Shown in pieces: positions 1 through 8,789 of a DNA stretch of 64,000 bases (the first letter of the stretch is position 1; every line of letters starts with the position of its first letter). The translations under genes were made by a program, and so were the position numbers. Where the stretch lies: assembly GCA_028066055.1 (NCBI GenBank), contig JALCBY010000009.1, positions 73,430 to 137,429 of the forward strand, in the 5' to 3' direction. The DNA is from Hyphomicrobiaceae bacterium (GTDB lineage: Bacteria; Pseudomonadota; Alphaproteobacteria; Rhizobiales; Methyloligellaceae). The notes under the pieces are model-generated. The model worked only from the letters and a program-made list of their open reading frames with translations. It was not told where the DNA came from and searched no databases.

Positions 1-1023
1 TCGCAGCGACGCGCCTATTTCACGCCTTTCCAGAGTGAATCCGGTATCGAGATTGAAGCGGTTTCACACAACGGAAAGTTTGATGCGCTCGACCCGGAAA
101 ATACGGACAGGCCGGAATGGGACGTCATTGATGTCAGCGCTGATGCCATTGACCGCGCCTGCCAGGACGGATGGCTGGAAAAGGTCGACATCACACAGTT
201 GAGCGCCGCAAACGACGGCACACGCGCTCAGGACGATTTCTTTCCCGATAGCCTCCATGAATGCGGTATTCCAAGCGTTGCCTGGTCTTCAGCCATCGTC
301 TTTGACAAGCGTGCATTCAAAAAGAGAACTCCAAATTCGGCCAAGGATTTCTTCGACGTCAAACGTTTTCCGGGAAAGCGCGCACTGCCAAGAGGAGCCA
401 AATATTCCCTTGAGCTCGCGCTTCTGGCGGATGGGGTTGAGCCCGACGAGGTCTATAGCGTTCTGGCTACGGATGACGGCGTTGAACAGGCATTCAGAAA
501 ACTCGAGACCATCCGCGACCACATCGTCTGGTGGAACCGGGCCAACGAACCTCTATCCCTGCTCGAAAAGCAGCAGGTGGCTATAGCCGTCGCGTTCAAC
601 GGCCGCATTTTCTCGGCGATTGTCGGCAAGACAAGACCATTCGGAATCATCTGGGACGGGCAGGTATTCGATCTCGACCTCTGGGCCATTCCCAAGGGAA
701 CCCCAAACGCGAAGGCGGCACTCGACTTCATCGCCTTTGCCACCCAGCCTGCGCAGCTTGCTCAGCAAGCCGGATGGTTTCCATATGGTCCGATGCGGAA
801 ATCCGCAGTCGAAATGGTCGGACGGCATCCTGAGGTCGATGTCGACATGTCAGCGTTCATTCCCACGTCAAAACCGAACTTCAAACGGGCCCTGCGGCTG
901 AATTCGTCATGGTGGCAGGAGAATGAGGATCGGATGAAGGACCGGTTCAAGGTCTGGTTGATCGGAGACGGCGGTTCGGCCGACAGCGGATTAGACGCCG
1001 AGAGTGAGAATACCGCTCGGTAA
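1..1023 (+). CDS. ABC transporter substrate-binding protein, PotD-like (5' end cut)
   Basis: The frame is open from the first base of the window, so the start lies upstream; 340 residues are visible before the TAA stop. The first visible residues read YFTPFQSESGIEIEA, the usual start of the mature lobe in PotD/PotF polyamine-type binding proteins. Further on are the family-like segments AFNGRIFSA and DLDLWAIPKGTPN, and the ending SSWWQENEDRMKDRFKVWL. Such proteins are periplasmic and hand spermidine, putrescine or a related amine to an ABC permease. The permease and ATPase genes must lie to the left. The substrate cannot be read from the sequence; other amines or amino acids are possible. Confidence 0.85.
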   Translation, partial: SQRRAYFTPFQSESGIEIEAVSHNGKFDALDPENTDRPEWDVIDVSADAIDRACQDGWLEKVDITQLSAANDGTRAQDDFFPDSLHECGIPSVAWSSAIVFDKRAFKKRTPNSAKDFFDVKRFPGKRALPRGAKYSLELALLADGVEPDEVYSVLATDDGVEQAFRKLETIRDHIVWWNRANEPLSLLEKQQVAIAVAFNGRIFSAIVGKTRPFGIIWDGQVFDLDLWAIPKGTPNAKAALDFIAFATQPAQLAQQAGWFPYGPMRKSAVEMVGRHPEVDVDMSAFIPTSKPNFKRALRLNSSWWQENEDRMKDRFKVWLIGDGGSADSGLDAESENTAR

Positions 1024-1494
1024 GGCCTTGCGCGCATGTCAGGTCGAAAACCGAAATCTGTTGCCTGTCACATATCTGCCACGTCTCATATGCTCAACCT
1101 GTGGTTCGTTATCAGCATCGAAAGGCAGAATTCCGGTAATACAACATGACCTTACGCACCGGCTCAGCATGCCCCGAAAAGCGCAGGCCACAGATGAACA
1201 ACAGGCCGTAGCTGCTTGATCCTCCACTAAGAACCAAAACCATCGCTTGTACGTTGCCATTCTGTTGCAACTTGACGGTGTACAGCCGCCTCCCTTCAGC
1301 CGCTCGCCACTTCAACCAAAGCGGGCGTCGAACCGGTCTCCACAAGTTCGGAAAAAAAAGCGTCGCAAATCCGCAATGTTCGTTGATTTGGGCAAAGCCT
1401 TAAGCCATGCTCGATCTCGTGACGCGGGGTTCATATCAGGCTGGCCTCGAGAGATGCCGGACCGTTTATTACCACGTTCGACTGGACCAAAGAG

Positions 1495-1626
1495 GGCGAC
1501 CAAGGTTCAATTCGGAGCGCACGGAGTGCGTCTGAATTGGCTTTGATTTGGCGACCTGGAGCTCTTCGGGTGCCAGAAAAAATGCGGGGAGAACTGCCGG
1601 CCTTTGTGCCGGCAGTTCCTTTTTTG
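1495..1626 (+). ncRNA. candidate structured small RNA ending in an intrinsic terminator
   Basis: A long imperfect hairpin at 1501-1545 pairs about 20 bases in three blocks: 1501-1505 with 1541-1545, 1508-1516 with 1531-1539, and 1518-1522 with 1526-1530. It has a 3-base loop and two single-base bulges. Forty-five bases later comes a perfect 11-bp stem followed by T residues. No protein gene precedes it on the plus strand, so the terminator appears to serve an RNA without a reading frame. The 5' end and promoter are not defined. It could instead be a stray terminator or a REP-like element. Confidence 0.35.
1591..1625 (+). terminator. intrinsic terminator
   Basis: The arm GAACTGCCGGC (1591-1601) pairs perfectly with GCCGGCAGTTC (1608-1618) around the loop CTTTGT. 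The run CTTTTTT follows at 1619-1625. This is a textbook rho-independent terminator on the plus strand, but no plus-strand protein gene lies within 560 bases upstream. Confidence 0.8.
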
Positions 1627-1829
1627 GGGATACTGATTTGCCTTCAACGCTCACATAGCGAAAAGGCTGATACCCCTGTTCATTGAGCGCAGCTTGTCTA
1701 GGGGTGTGTTTCCGTGACACTTTCTGCAGGCTCGAATCGTGGTGTCGGGAAACAACCTAGCGATGGTGCAATTGCCGGCAGCCGCAAAATGAGGAAACGG
1801 CGCACAATTTTTGGTTGAGGGCATTAGAA

Positions 1830-3344
1830 GTGACCGAATTGATCCTGCGACTTTGGATTGTCCCGGCACTTTCGTTTTGGCTGACGTTCCTTGCGGCATA
1901 TGCCGAGGCGCAGGTCCAGAATGCCACGCATACCAAAGCGGACGCACAGGCATCCGGAGAGGCAGCGCGTCCAGGACAACCCGCCCGTCCGGAAGTTCAT
2001 GAACTCAGCGCCGACGGCCTGGCCGGAACGATCACTGTGTTGCGCACCGGCCATCCGTTCCCCGTCGGTGGCTCGGCCTTTGCGCAGATCAGGATCTCCA
2101 ACAAATCGAAGTCGAAATTCACGGATGCGGAACTGGCTCTGAGGGCCGACACGGCAAGCATACTCAATGTCAGCGGTGGCAGACTTGAAGTCCGTCAGGA
2201 AGGCGAAGAACGCGTCGCCAGATTGAAAAGAATCAGAAAAGGCAGACCGCGCACGGTGATCATCGAACTGAAGCTGCAAGACCCCTCAACGCCTGATCAA
2301 AATGCCCCCGAAAACAGGCTGCACGTAACGTTGCGCGTCCCCGGGGGTGCCGGCGATACGGCAACACTCGACTGGGAAATAACCAACTGCGCAGGTGAAT
2401 TCTATTCGGAGATTGTCAAGGTCCGCGAGGGGTCGGGTTCCGGCATTTCCGACAAGCTCAAGGCCGTGAAGTCCCGGGACAAGTCCCGGCCCGGACGTTG
2501 GTTGTTCCCGCCGCGCCTGAAACGTTCCCGCGCCACGCGAAAATGTATCCGCCGCGCCCGCCGATGGAGTTACCAGCGCGGGCGATACGTCTACCGATGC
2601 GTGAGATACAAAAGGATCGAGCCTGTCGTCGTAGCCGATGCCACACCGGTCAAATTTGAACGCAGCGTATTCAATTTTGCCGGAACGTTTGTCCGCTCGC
2701 GAACCATGGACGGCGCACTCGACCGCCGCCGCGACACCGGCTGGGCCACGCATCGCGTTTCCCAAAATCTGAAAGGCTTTCTGCAACAGGACAGCTCGCC
2801 GGCAATCTGCACGGGCGCAATTCAGTTTTTCAACTACTTCGATGATCGCATGACCGGATTTGTGAAACGGGCGGCAAAGTTGGACGACATGGACAGCAAG
2901 GCGCAGCGCCTCGCCTCTCTGCGCACGGATGACGCGATCCGTGCGGCCGAAACAGCAGCGGCGGAAAAGGCCGAACCGGGCGGGCATCCGGGATGGGGCA
3001 CCACGCCGCTCGATCTCCCTCAGGCTCAGGAAAAGGCGGAGCTGAAGCGGCAGATTCAAAACCTGGCGCAGATCACCGGCGACGCCCAACTGGGCCAGAG
3101 CGTGGCCGACGCGGATAACGCTTACGCCGCGCTCAAGGTAATGTCCGCATATTACAAGAGCGATGCGGGCAAGGCCCTGAACAAGCCGACACGCGCCGCG
3201 CTTTACCAGGCGCTTTCCGCAATCGAGGCTGCGGACTACATCGGCAAGGTTGCAATGCGTTATGCCGATCTGCACCAGGCACTGATAGGCTCGATGGAGA
3301 CCCTCCGCCACGCGCATGGCCGTTCCTGCCAGTGTGGCGGTTAA
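1830..3344 (+). CDS. secreted protein of unknown function with a basic central segment
   Basis: I do not recognise this family. GTG at 1830 is chosen because GAGGG lies 8 bases upstream; a TTG at 1815 in the same frame is the alternative. The first 30 or so residues form a signal peptide (LILRLWIVPALSFWLTFLAA). Residues around 50-200 look rich in beta strand and resemble an Ig-like or DUF11-like domain. A strongly basic stretch follows (near 225-285, with segments such as RATRKCIRRARRW and RYVYRCVRYKR), carrying two cysteines. The C-terminal third is helical and alanine-rich and ends CQCGG. It stands alone between gene-free stretches. An envelope location with binding to an acidic polymer is only a guess. 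Confidence 0.6.
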   Translation: MTELILRLWIVPALSFWLTFLAAYAEAQVQNATHTKADAQASGEAARPGQPARPEVHELSADGLAGTITVLRTGHPFPVGGSAFAQIRISNKSKSKFTDAELALRADTASILNVSGGRLEVRQEGEERVARLKRIRKGRPRTVIIELKLQDPSTPDQNAPENRLHVTLRVPGGAGDTATLDWEITNCAGEFYSEIVKVREGSGSGISDKLKAVKSRDKSRPGRWLFPPRLKRSRATRKCIRRARRWSYQRGRYVYRCVRYKRIEPVVVADATPVKFERSVFNFAGTFVRSRTMDGALDRRRDTGWATHRVSQNLKGFLQQDSSPAICTGAIQFFNYFDDRMTGFVKRAAKLDDMDSKAQRLASLRTDDAIRAAETAAAEKAEPGGHPGWGTTPLDLPQAQEKAELKRQIQNLAQITGDAQLGQSVADADNAYAALKVMSAYYKSDAGKALNKPTRAALYQALSAIEAADYIGKVAMRYADLHQALIGSMETLRHAHGRSCQCGG

Positions 3345-3679
3345 CCTCCCGCGGCGTCGCGCAGAATCACCCCAAAAGATGGTTTCGAACTGCGGTAGAG
3401 AATCGCGGATTTGTTCAGGATTCGCGACCGCCTGTCGTGAAAATCGTCGTGAACATAGCGGATTTCCCCAGCAGCACTCAGATAAATATCTGAATTCGAT
3501 TGGTTTTATTGTCTACCCCTGTGTTTCGACCTTCGGGGCATTGACGCTACACGGGAAAGGGTCTTGCATGGCAGACAGGCAGCCCTTGTAGGCTTTGAAA
3601 TGGGAGATTCCGCGCAGCATGTGGCTTCTCCGGACGTTTCTCGGGTTGTCTGATGTTTAATCAGGGGGAGACGTGACCC
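3345..3679. promoter_or_regulatory. upstream region of the symporter operon
   Basis: This 335-bp stretch has no convincing gene. It carries AGGGGGAGA at about 3662-3670, a strong ribosome binding site ahead of the ATG at 3680, so the promoter of the symporter operon should lie here. I could not identify a definite -35/-10 pair or a sigma-54 site. Confidence 0.4.
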
Positions 3680-5722
3680 ATGGAAGCAAAAGTCGGTTGG
3701 CTTTTTGCCTTCGTCGCCCTGTATTGGATTTATTGCATTTACTGGGGAATCCGGGGTGCAATGACTGCCAAGACAGCGAGTGACTATTTCATCGCGGGGC
3801 GCGGCATTTCCATTTGGGTGTTTGTGTTGGCAGCTACAGCCACCTCATTCTCCGGATGGACGTTTATGGGCCATCCCGGCTTGGTTTACCGGGACGGATT
3901 CCAATATGCGTACGCCTCGTTCTACGCCATTACGATTCCGTTTACGGGTGTGATGTTCCTGAAGCGCCAGTGGATGCTGGGCAAACGCTTCGGGTTTGTG
4001 ACGCCCGGTGAAATGCTCTCGGAGTATTTCAGGGGCGATGCAATTCGCCTGCTCGTCGTCGTCGTGGCACTGTGTTTCTCGATTCCCTACCTCGGGCTCC
4101 AGCTTCGGGCATCCGGCATCATGTTTGATGCCCTGACCGATCACTGGGCATTCGTGGGTGGATTCGAGAACAAGGAAACCGGCGTTCAGCTCGGAATGTG
4201 GCTGCTTTCGGCGGTGGTGTTTATCTATGTCGCCTCGGGCGGTCTGCGCGCTGTGGCATATGTGGACACGCTGCAATGCATCCTGCTCGCCTTCGGCATC
4301 ATTGTAATCGGAATTATTGCTCTGAACGCCGTCGGTGGTTGGGCCAAGCTGAATGAAGGCATTGCCCTTCTTGCCGAAGTCGACAAGAAGAGAACACCGG
4401 GAGACAATTACAGCCACTATATCGCCATTCCAGGCGTCATTCAGTGGGTGCATGGTCTCGCGGTTACGCCCGAGCAGAAGGAGCTTGTGAAGCAAGGGCT
4501 CTTCTCGACGCCGCAAGGTGGTGCCTGGACGGGGATGATGGTCCTCACATACATGTTTGCGCTCATGGGCATTCACTCCGCCCCGGCGTTCTCAATGTGG
4601 GCTTTCTCCAACAAGAGCCCGGAGCCTTTCGCTCCGCAGCAAGTTTGGGCTTCTGCGTTCGGCATAGGCTTCATCCTGTTCTTCTTCACCGCGTTCCAGG
4701 GTTTGGGTGGGCACTTGATTGGCGCAGATCCGGCCATGAATGAGATTGCATCCGGTGATGGTGCAGGGATCGTCCAGTCGCTCATTCCAGCGCTTGGGGC
4801 CGGTCAACAGGGCGCGATTGTCCCGAACCTCATCAACCTGATGAGCGATACGGCACCGTGGCTTGTCGGCCTGCTCGCAGTGTGTGCTCTTGCCGCCATG
4901 CAATCGACGGGCGCCGCCTATATGTCGACAGCCGGTGGCATGCTCACCCGTGACATCCTCAAGCATTTCATCATGCCAAACGCCTCTCACGACGTTCAGA
5001 AGTTCTGGGGCCGTGTCGGTGTTGGCGTGATCGTGCTTGCGGCACTTGTCGTGGCCACGACGTCCAAGGACGCTCTCGTCCTTCTGGGCGGACTGGCGGT
5101 TGCCTTTGGCTTCCAGATGTGGCCGTCGCTGATGTCGGTCTGCTACTTCCCGTGGCTGACCCGGCAGGGCGTCACGGTTGGTCTGTTCCTTGGCATCATC
5201 GCCGTGATGTGCACCGAGACAATCGGTCCCCAGTTCTTCGGGATCGAGGCTTGGGGCCGGTGGCCATTGACGTTGCATTCGGCCTTCTGGGGCATCTTCT
5301 TCAACCTGGGCTCGGCGATTCTTATCTCCGCGGTTACCCAGAACGAAGACGATATGAAGCACAAGATGAAGTTCCACAAATTCCTGGAAGAGCATGCAGG
5401 TCTGTCACCGGAGAAGAAGAAGCTTGTCCCGACAGCTTGGATCATCACGCTGACGTGGTTCTTCTTCGGCATCGGTCCGGGTGCGGTGATTGGCAACTGG
5501 ATATTCGGCGATCCGAATGGTGGCGTTGCTGCCTGGACATTCGGCATGCCGTCCATCTGGGCATGGCAAATCCTGTGGTGGGCCCTTGGCGTCTTCATGA
5601 TGTGGTTCCTCGCATACAAGATGGAGATGTCCACGGTCCCGTCCAAGGAAGTCAAAGCGCTTGTTTCGGATATTGGCGACCTTGGCGAAGGCAAGGCTCG
5701 TCTCGATCTCGACAAGCCATAG
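3680..5722 (+). CDS. sodium:solute symporter family protein
   Basis: This 680-residue inner-membrane protein has about 13 hydrophobic helices and the early sequence SDYFIAGRGISIWVFVLAATATSFSGWT, which matches the SSS family pattern of an unwound TM1 with sodium ligands. At 680 residues it is longer than PutP-type members (about 500). An extra soluble insertion follows TM6 (roughly residues 225-260, with AEVDKKRTPGDNYSHY) and there is a cytosolic tail. The substrate cannot be read off; organic acids, amino acids and betaines are typical. A strong Shine-Dalgarno precedes the ATG and an intrinsic terminator follows. The next two genes on the same strand appear to form a set with it. Confidence 0.88.
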   Translation: MEAKVGWLFAFVALYWIYCIYWGIRGAMTAKTASDYFIAGRGISIWVFVLAATATSFSGWTFMGHPGLVYRDGFQYAYASFYAITIPFTGVMFLKRQWMLGKRFGFVTPGEMLSEYFRGDAIRLLVVVVALCFSIPYLGLQLRASGIMFDALTDHWAFVGGFENKETGVQLGMWLLSAVVFIYVASGGLRAVAYVDTLQCILLAFGIIVIGIIALNAVGGWAKLNEGIALLAEVDKKRTPGDNYSHYIAIPGVIQWVHGLAVTPEQKELVKQGLFSTPQGGAWTGMMVLTYMFALMGIHSAPAFSMWAFSNKSPEPFAPQQVWASAFGIGFILFFFTAFQGLGGHLIGADPAMNEIASGDGAGIVQSLIPALGAGQQGAIVPNLINLMSDTAPWLVGLLAVCALAAMQSTGAAYMSTAGGMLTRDILKHFIMPNASHDVQKFWGRVGVGVIVLAALVVATTSKDALVLLGGLAVAFGFQMWPSLMSVCYFPWLTRQGVTVGLFLGIIAVMCTETIGPQFFGIEAWGRWPLTLHSAFWGIFFNLGSAILISAVTQNEDDMKHKMKFHKFLEEHAGLSPEKKKLVPTAWIITLTWFFFGIGPGAVIGNWIFGDPNGGVAAWTFGMPSIWAWQILWWALGVFMMWFLAYKMEMSTVPSKEVKALVSDIGDLGEGKARLDLDKP

Positions 5723-5740
5723 GCCTTTGACATGACAATT

Positions 5741-5770
5741 GAGGGCCGCCGCGCTGGCGGCCCTCTTTCT
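5741..5770 (+). terminator. intrinsic terminator after the symporter gene
   Basis: GAGGGCCGCC (5741-5750) pairs with GGCGGCCCTC (5756-5765) around a GCGCT loop and is followed by TTTCTTTG. It would partly separate the symporter from the two small genes behind it. Confidence 0.75.
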
Positions 5771-5832
5771 TTGCCCTGAACAAAACTGATATTGTGAAGA
5801 CCTTGGGCTGGCAGCATACCCGATAGAATCAG

Positions 5833-6078
5833 ATGAATGTTCAGACCTTGTGGTTCTTTGGATGGAGCGCGCTTCTTGCCGCGCTGCTGTTCTTTCCCGT
5901 AAGCAAACTCGTCTGGACCCTGAGCGTGCGCCGGCAGGAGCGTAAACTGAAACGCAAACTCGACGATGACGAGGTTAAGGGACAGCTCAACCGGGCTCGA
6001 TTCATCACGATATTTCTCGTGGTGGCTTTCGCCTTGATGTTTAACGGCAACATGTTCGGATTTCCTGGAGCCAAATGA
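5833..6078 (+). CDS. small two-helix membrane protein
   Basis: The 81-residue product has one hydrophobic helix at about residues 6-28 (FFGWSALLAALLFFPVSKL), a basic and charged linker (RRQERKLKRKLDDDEVK), and a second helix at about 57-75 (FITIFLVVAFALMFNGNMF). No named family is recognised. Its stop overlaps the start of the TPR gene by 4 bases (ATGA), so the two are translationally coupled. Its position behind the symporter suggests an accessory or assembly subunit, but that is inference. Confidence 0.7.
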   Translation: MNVQTLWFFGWSALLAALLFFPVSKLVWTLSVRRQERKLKRKLDDDEVKGQLNRARFITIFLVVAFALMFNGNMFGFPGAK

Positions 6079-6659
6079 GCGAAGAACAAGGCCCCCTGTA
6101 CCGATTGCTGAAATGGATTGCGATCAGTGGTGCGGTCCTCTGGCTGGGGTACGAGGCGTACAGCCACTTTGCCAGAATGGCCCCGGGCGATGTGTCCTAC
6201 ATCGATGGAAACTCATTGTTTAGCGGCGGGCTTTATGAACGCGCCGCCGCAAAATATGAGGAAGCTCTGGAAGACAATCCACGACACCTTCCCGCCATGC
6301 GCGCGCTCGCAAACAGCTACGTTCAAACGAAGAATTTCGAGAAGGCCCTAACGGCCATCCAGCACGCCATCCGCGTCGATCCCAACTTTGGCGGAAACTA
6401 CGCCATACGCGGAATCATCTATGATCATCTCGGTGACTACAAACAGGCCATTCAGGACTATGAGCGTGCGGTTGAACTCTTCCCGGAAGTCAAAGAGGGA
6501 ATGCACTGGCTGGATAAGCTGCTCTACGGTGTGTATGACGATCCACCGACCGTGGACAAACGTCTGGCCTATCTGAAGGAACAGATGAAGCTCCCCGAGG
6601 CAGAGCGCGTTCTGCGAATTCCGGAAATCGACGACAAACAGCGGCCCTACGAGCAGTAA
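6075..6659 (+). CDS. membrane-anchored TPR protein
   Basis: The 194-residue product has one N-terminal helix (about residues 12-30, WIAISGAVLWLGYEAYSHF) and then at least three tetratricopeptide repeats. Recognisable repeat cores are YERAAAKYEEALEDNPRH, FEKALTAIQHAIRVDPNF and YKQAIQDYERAVELFPEV, spaced by about 34 residues. TPR domains bind partner proteins, and this one would face the periplasm or cytoplasm depending on orientation. It is coupled by a 4-base overlap to the small membrane protein before it, and the set of symporter, small protein and TPR protein reads like one functional cassette. The C-terminal 40 residues are charged and lie beyond the repeats. Confidence 0.8.
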   Translation: MSEEQGPLYRLLKWIAISGAVLWLGYEAYSHFARMAPGDVSYIDGNSLFSGGLYERAAAKYEEALEDNPRHLPAMRALANSYVQTKNFEKALTAIQHAIRVDPNFGGNYAIRGIIYDHLGDYKQAIQDYERAVELFPEVKEGMHWLDKLLYGVYDDPPTVDKRLAYLKEQMKLPEAERVLRIPEIDDKQRPYEQ

Positions 6660-6668
6660 GAGTCCCCT

Positions 6669-6845
6669 CTACCAGATACGCAGGACGTCATGCAGCAGGA
6701 CGCGAAAAAAGAATATCAGCGCGATGCTGCCGAACAGCAGATGTACCCACGGACGGTCTCCATTCTTGTCCCTGTAGGTTAATCCGTGAAATGCTACGAA
6801 TCCCGTTCCCGCCAGAAACAACCAGTCAACCCAAGTTCCAGCCAT
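6669..6845 (-). CDS. 58-residue membrane protein
   Basis: On the minus strand, ATG at 6843-6845 opens a 58-codon frame ending in TAG at 6669-6671. The translation starts MAGTWVDWLFLAGTGFVAFH and ends RVLLHDVLRIW. It has two hydrophobic helices (about 6-21 and 34-52) joined by a short charged turn (TYRDKNGDRPW). The composition, full-length open frame and tight fit between neighbours make it a likely real gene. The upstream AAGGCGG is about 11 bases from the ATG, a weak but possible ribosome site. It converges on the TPR gene with a 9-bp gap. No family recognised. Confidence 0.6.
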   Translation of the reverse strand: MAGTWVDWLFLAGTGFVAFHGLTYRDKNGDRPWVHLLFGSIALIFFFRVLLHDVLRIW

Positions 6846-6886
6846 TGGTCAGTTTTGCCGCCTTAAAATTTGACTACCATCCGCCC

Positions 6887-7321
6887 TCAATAGCACGGCG
6901 GCAACATACACTGTAGCTTCATCATTTGTGCTGCGCTTTCACCCAGCACAAACATGACGATCAAGGCGCTGACAATCCACATGATGGCCTCCAGCCCCTT
7001 GTTGATCTGTGCTTGAGTCGCCACCTGCTCCACAATTCCATAGTCCTCCGGGTCCAGCGTGCCTTCCTGGTCCTGTTTGAGAACCTTTTTGCAGAAATGG
7101 CGCACCCACGGCGGCACGATGTCGTTGAACATGTAACCGGTGAAGTATTTTTCGATTGTCTTTTCTTCACCGGCCTCGCCAAACCATTCCTCGTAAGCCA
7201 GCTCGAAAACCTTGAACTCCCCCACGCTCAGGAGCGACGAGGCGCGCAAGACTGACCAAACGTCGTTCGGAATCTTGTGCTCGTCGAAATAACGGCGGTC
7301 TTCCGCGTCGGGAGTGGTCAT
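6887..7321 (-). CDS. hypothetical protein with C-terminal membrane anchor
   Basis: The 144-residue product starts at the ATG at 7319-7321 (MTTPDAEDRRYFDEH); an in-frame GTG at 7366 would add 15 residues. Most of the protein is soluble and acidic with helices. The end carries one hydrophobic segment (IMWIVSALIVMFVLGESAAQ) and a short tail with two cysteines (LQCMLPPCY), so it looks tail-anchored. The family is not recognised. It lies 41 bp upstream of the 58-residue protein on the same strand, so the two are probably transcribed together. Confidence 0.65.
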   Translation of the reverse strand: MTTPDAEDRRYFDEHKIPNDVWSVLRASSLLSVGEFKVFELAYEEWFGEAGEEKTIEKYFTGYMFNDIVPPWVRHFCKKVLKQDQEGTLDPEDYGIVEQVATQAQINKGLEAIMWIVSALIVMFVLGESAAQMMKLQCMLPPCY

Positions 7322-7514
7322 GGGTCTGCCGTCGTCATTAGCCGATCTGCTCGCCGTCCACGTCACATCTTATCGACGCACGTGATCGCGTAAAGGCCAA
7401 CCCCCGCTGCTCTCGGATGTTTGATCGGCATTCGGGCCTAAGTATGACTGCGTCGTGCTTTCCCTTCGATCCGTTTCACATCTTCATAAAGGAGTACCCC
7501 CTGCCCTGATCCAT

Positions 7515-8633
7515 TCAGGCTGCAAGTGCCGTCGCAGGCTCGGTAAAACTGTAGCCCAGGTCTTCCGCCACGGCCTGATACGTCACCTTGCCGCGATAGA
7601 CATTCAGCCCTTCCAGCAGGTGCGGGTTTTCGAGCAAGGCGGCGTTCACACCCTTGTCGGCGATCTGGAGAATGAACGGCAACGTGACGTTGTTCAGGGC
7701 ATAGGTCGAGGTCCGTGCGACGGCCCCCGGCATGTTCGCCACGCAATAATGGACAACCCCATCGACCACATAAGTCGGCTCGGCATGGGTGGTCGGCTTT
7801 GCGGTTTCGAAACAGCCGCCCTGATCGATTGCCACGTCAACGAGAACAGAGCCCGGACGCATGCGCGATACCTGATCGCGGCTGACCAGTTTCGGCGCCT
7901 TGGCGCCCGGCACCAGAACGCCGCCGATGACCAGATCCGCGTCGAGCACTTCCTGTTCTATGGTCAGTGCGGTGGAGTACAGCGTCTTGATGCGCCCGCC
8001 GAAGCGCACCACGAGGGCACGCATGGTATCGACGTTGCGTTCAATGACGGTTACGTCGGCTCCGAGCCCGATTGCCATGTAAGCGGCATTTTCTCCCACG
8101 ACGCCGCCGCCAATGATAACGACCTTGGCAGGCGCGACACCCGGGACTCCCCCGATGAGTATGCCTGCGCCCCCCGGCTCCTTCTCCAGGCAGTGGGCAC
8201 CGGCCTGAATGGACATGCGACCGGCCACCTGTGACATCGGAGCCAGCAGCGGCAAGCCACCATGGGCGTCGGTAACCGTTTCATACGCGACGCAGATCGC
8301 TCCGCTTTCGACCAGGTCCTTCGTCTGCTCGGGGTCCGGCGCGAGGTGAAGATAGGTGAACAGGATCTGTCCATCCCGGAGCAGGGATCGCTCCCCTGCC
8401 TGCGGTTCCTTGACCTTCACGATCATGTCGGCGCGCGCGAAGACATCCTCTGCCGTGTCTGCGATCTCGGCGCCGGCCGCGCGATAGTCGTCGTCGCCCG
8501 CACCGATTCCAATTCCGGCATTGGTTTCGACGACGACCTCGTGGCCATGACTTGTGACTTCACGAACGCTCGCCGGGGTCATACCGACGCGATATTCGTG
8601 GACCTTGACTTCCTTGGGCACACCAAGCCGCAT
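7515..8633 (-). CDS. ald: alanine dehydrogenase
   Basis: The 372-residue length is typical of NAD-dependent L-alanine dehydrogenase (EC 1.4.1.1), which interconverts alanine and pyruvate with ammonia. The start [20 protein letters not shown] is diagnostic. R15, K75 and H96 fall at the substrate-binding and catalytic positions known for the family. A Rossmann fold with [11 protein letters not shown] follows near residue 170. It lies behind the MocR-type regulator on the same strand and opposite an aminotransferase that uses pyruvate as acceptor. In taurine and hypotaurine degradation this enzyme regenerates pyruvate from the alanine formed, which fits the context. The enzyme is cytosolic. Confidence 0.95.
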   Translation of the reverse strand: MRLGVPKEVKVHEYRVGMTPASVREVTSHGHEVVVETNAGIGIGAGDDDYRAAGAEIADTAEDVFARADMIVKVKEPQAGERSLLRDGQILFTYLHLAPDPEQTKDLVESGAICVAYETVTDAHGGLPLLAPMSQVAGRMSIQAGAHCLEKEPGGAGILIGGVPGVAPAKVVIIGGGVVGENAAYMAIGLGADVTVIERNVDTMRALVVRFGGRIKTLYSTALTIEQEVLDADLVIGGVLVPGAKAPKLVSRDQVSRMRPGSVLVDVAIDQGGCFETAKPTTHAEPTYVVDGVVHYCVANMPGAVARTSTYALNNVTLPFILQIADKGVNAALLENPHLLEGLNVYRGKVTYQAVAEDLGYSFTEPATALAA

Positions 8634-8789
8634 TTTCGCTCACTCCCATAAGCTATGCTTTTCCATTCAAATCTCTTGGACGGCCTCCACAAAAAATGAG
8701 AAAGCGGTCACCTCTATCGCATCATGCTCCACGCGCCGCCGATAGTGCCAGATAATCACTTTCTTGCAGACCAGCGCGGACCATACGAT

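Larger units (their letters stand above)
1024..1814. other. gene-free region with a hairpin chain at its right side
   Basis: About 790 bases lie between the binding-protein stop and the next gene. Open frames here (for example 1247-1546 on the plus strand) have arginine- and serine-rich, low-complexity translations and no convincing ribosome binding site, so I call no protein. Structured elements are at 1501-1545 and 1591-1625 and are listed separately. I saw no tRNA-like cloverleaf. Confidence 0.6.

Noticed and set aside
1247..1546. A 99-codon plus-strand frame ending at the hairpin at 1501-1545
   Set aside because: The translation is low in hydrophobic order and rich in Arg and Ser, has no ribosome site, and its last part would be the hairpin itself.
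3565..3595. A TGGCAG element as a sigma-54 promoter of the symporter
   Set aside because: The -12 GC element is not at the required spacing, so the site does not meet the consensus.
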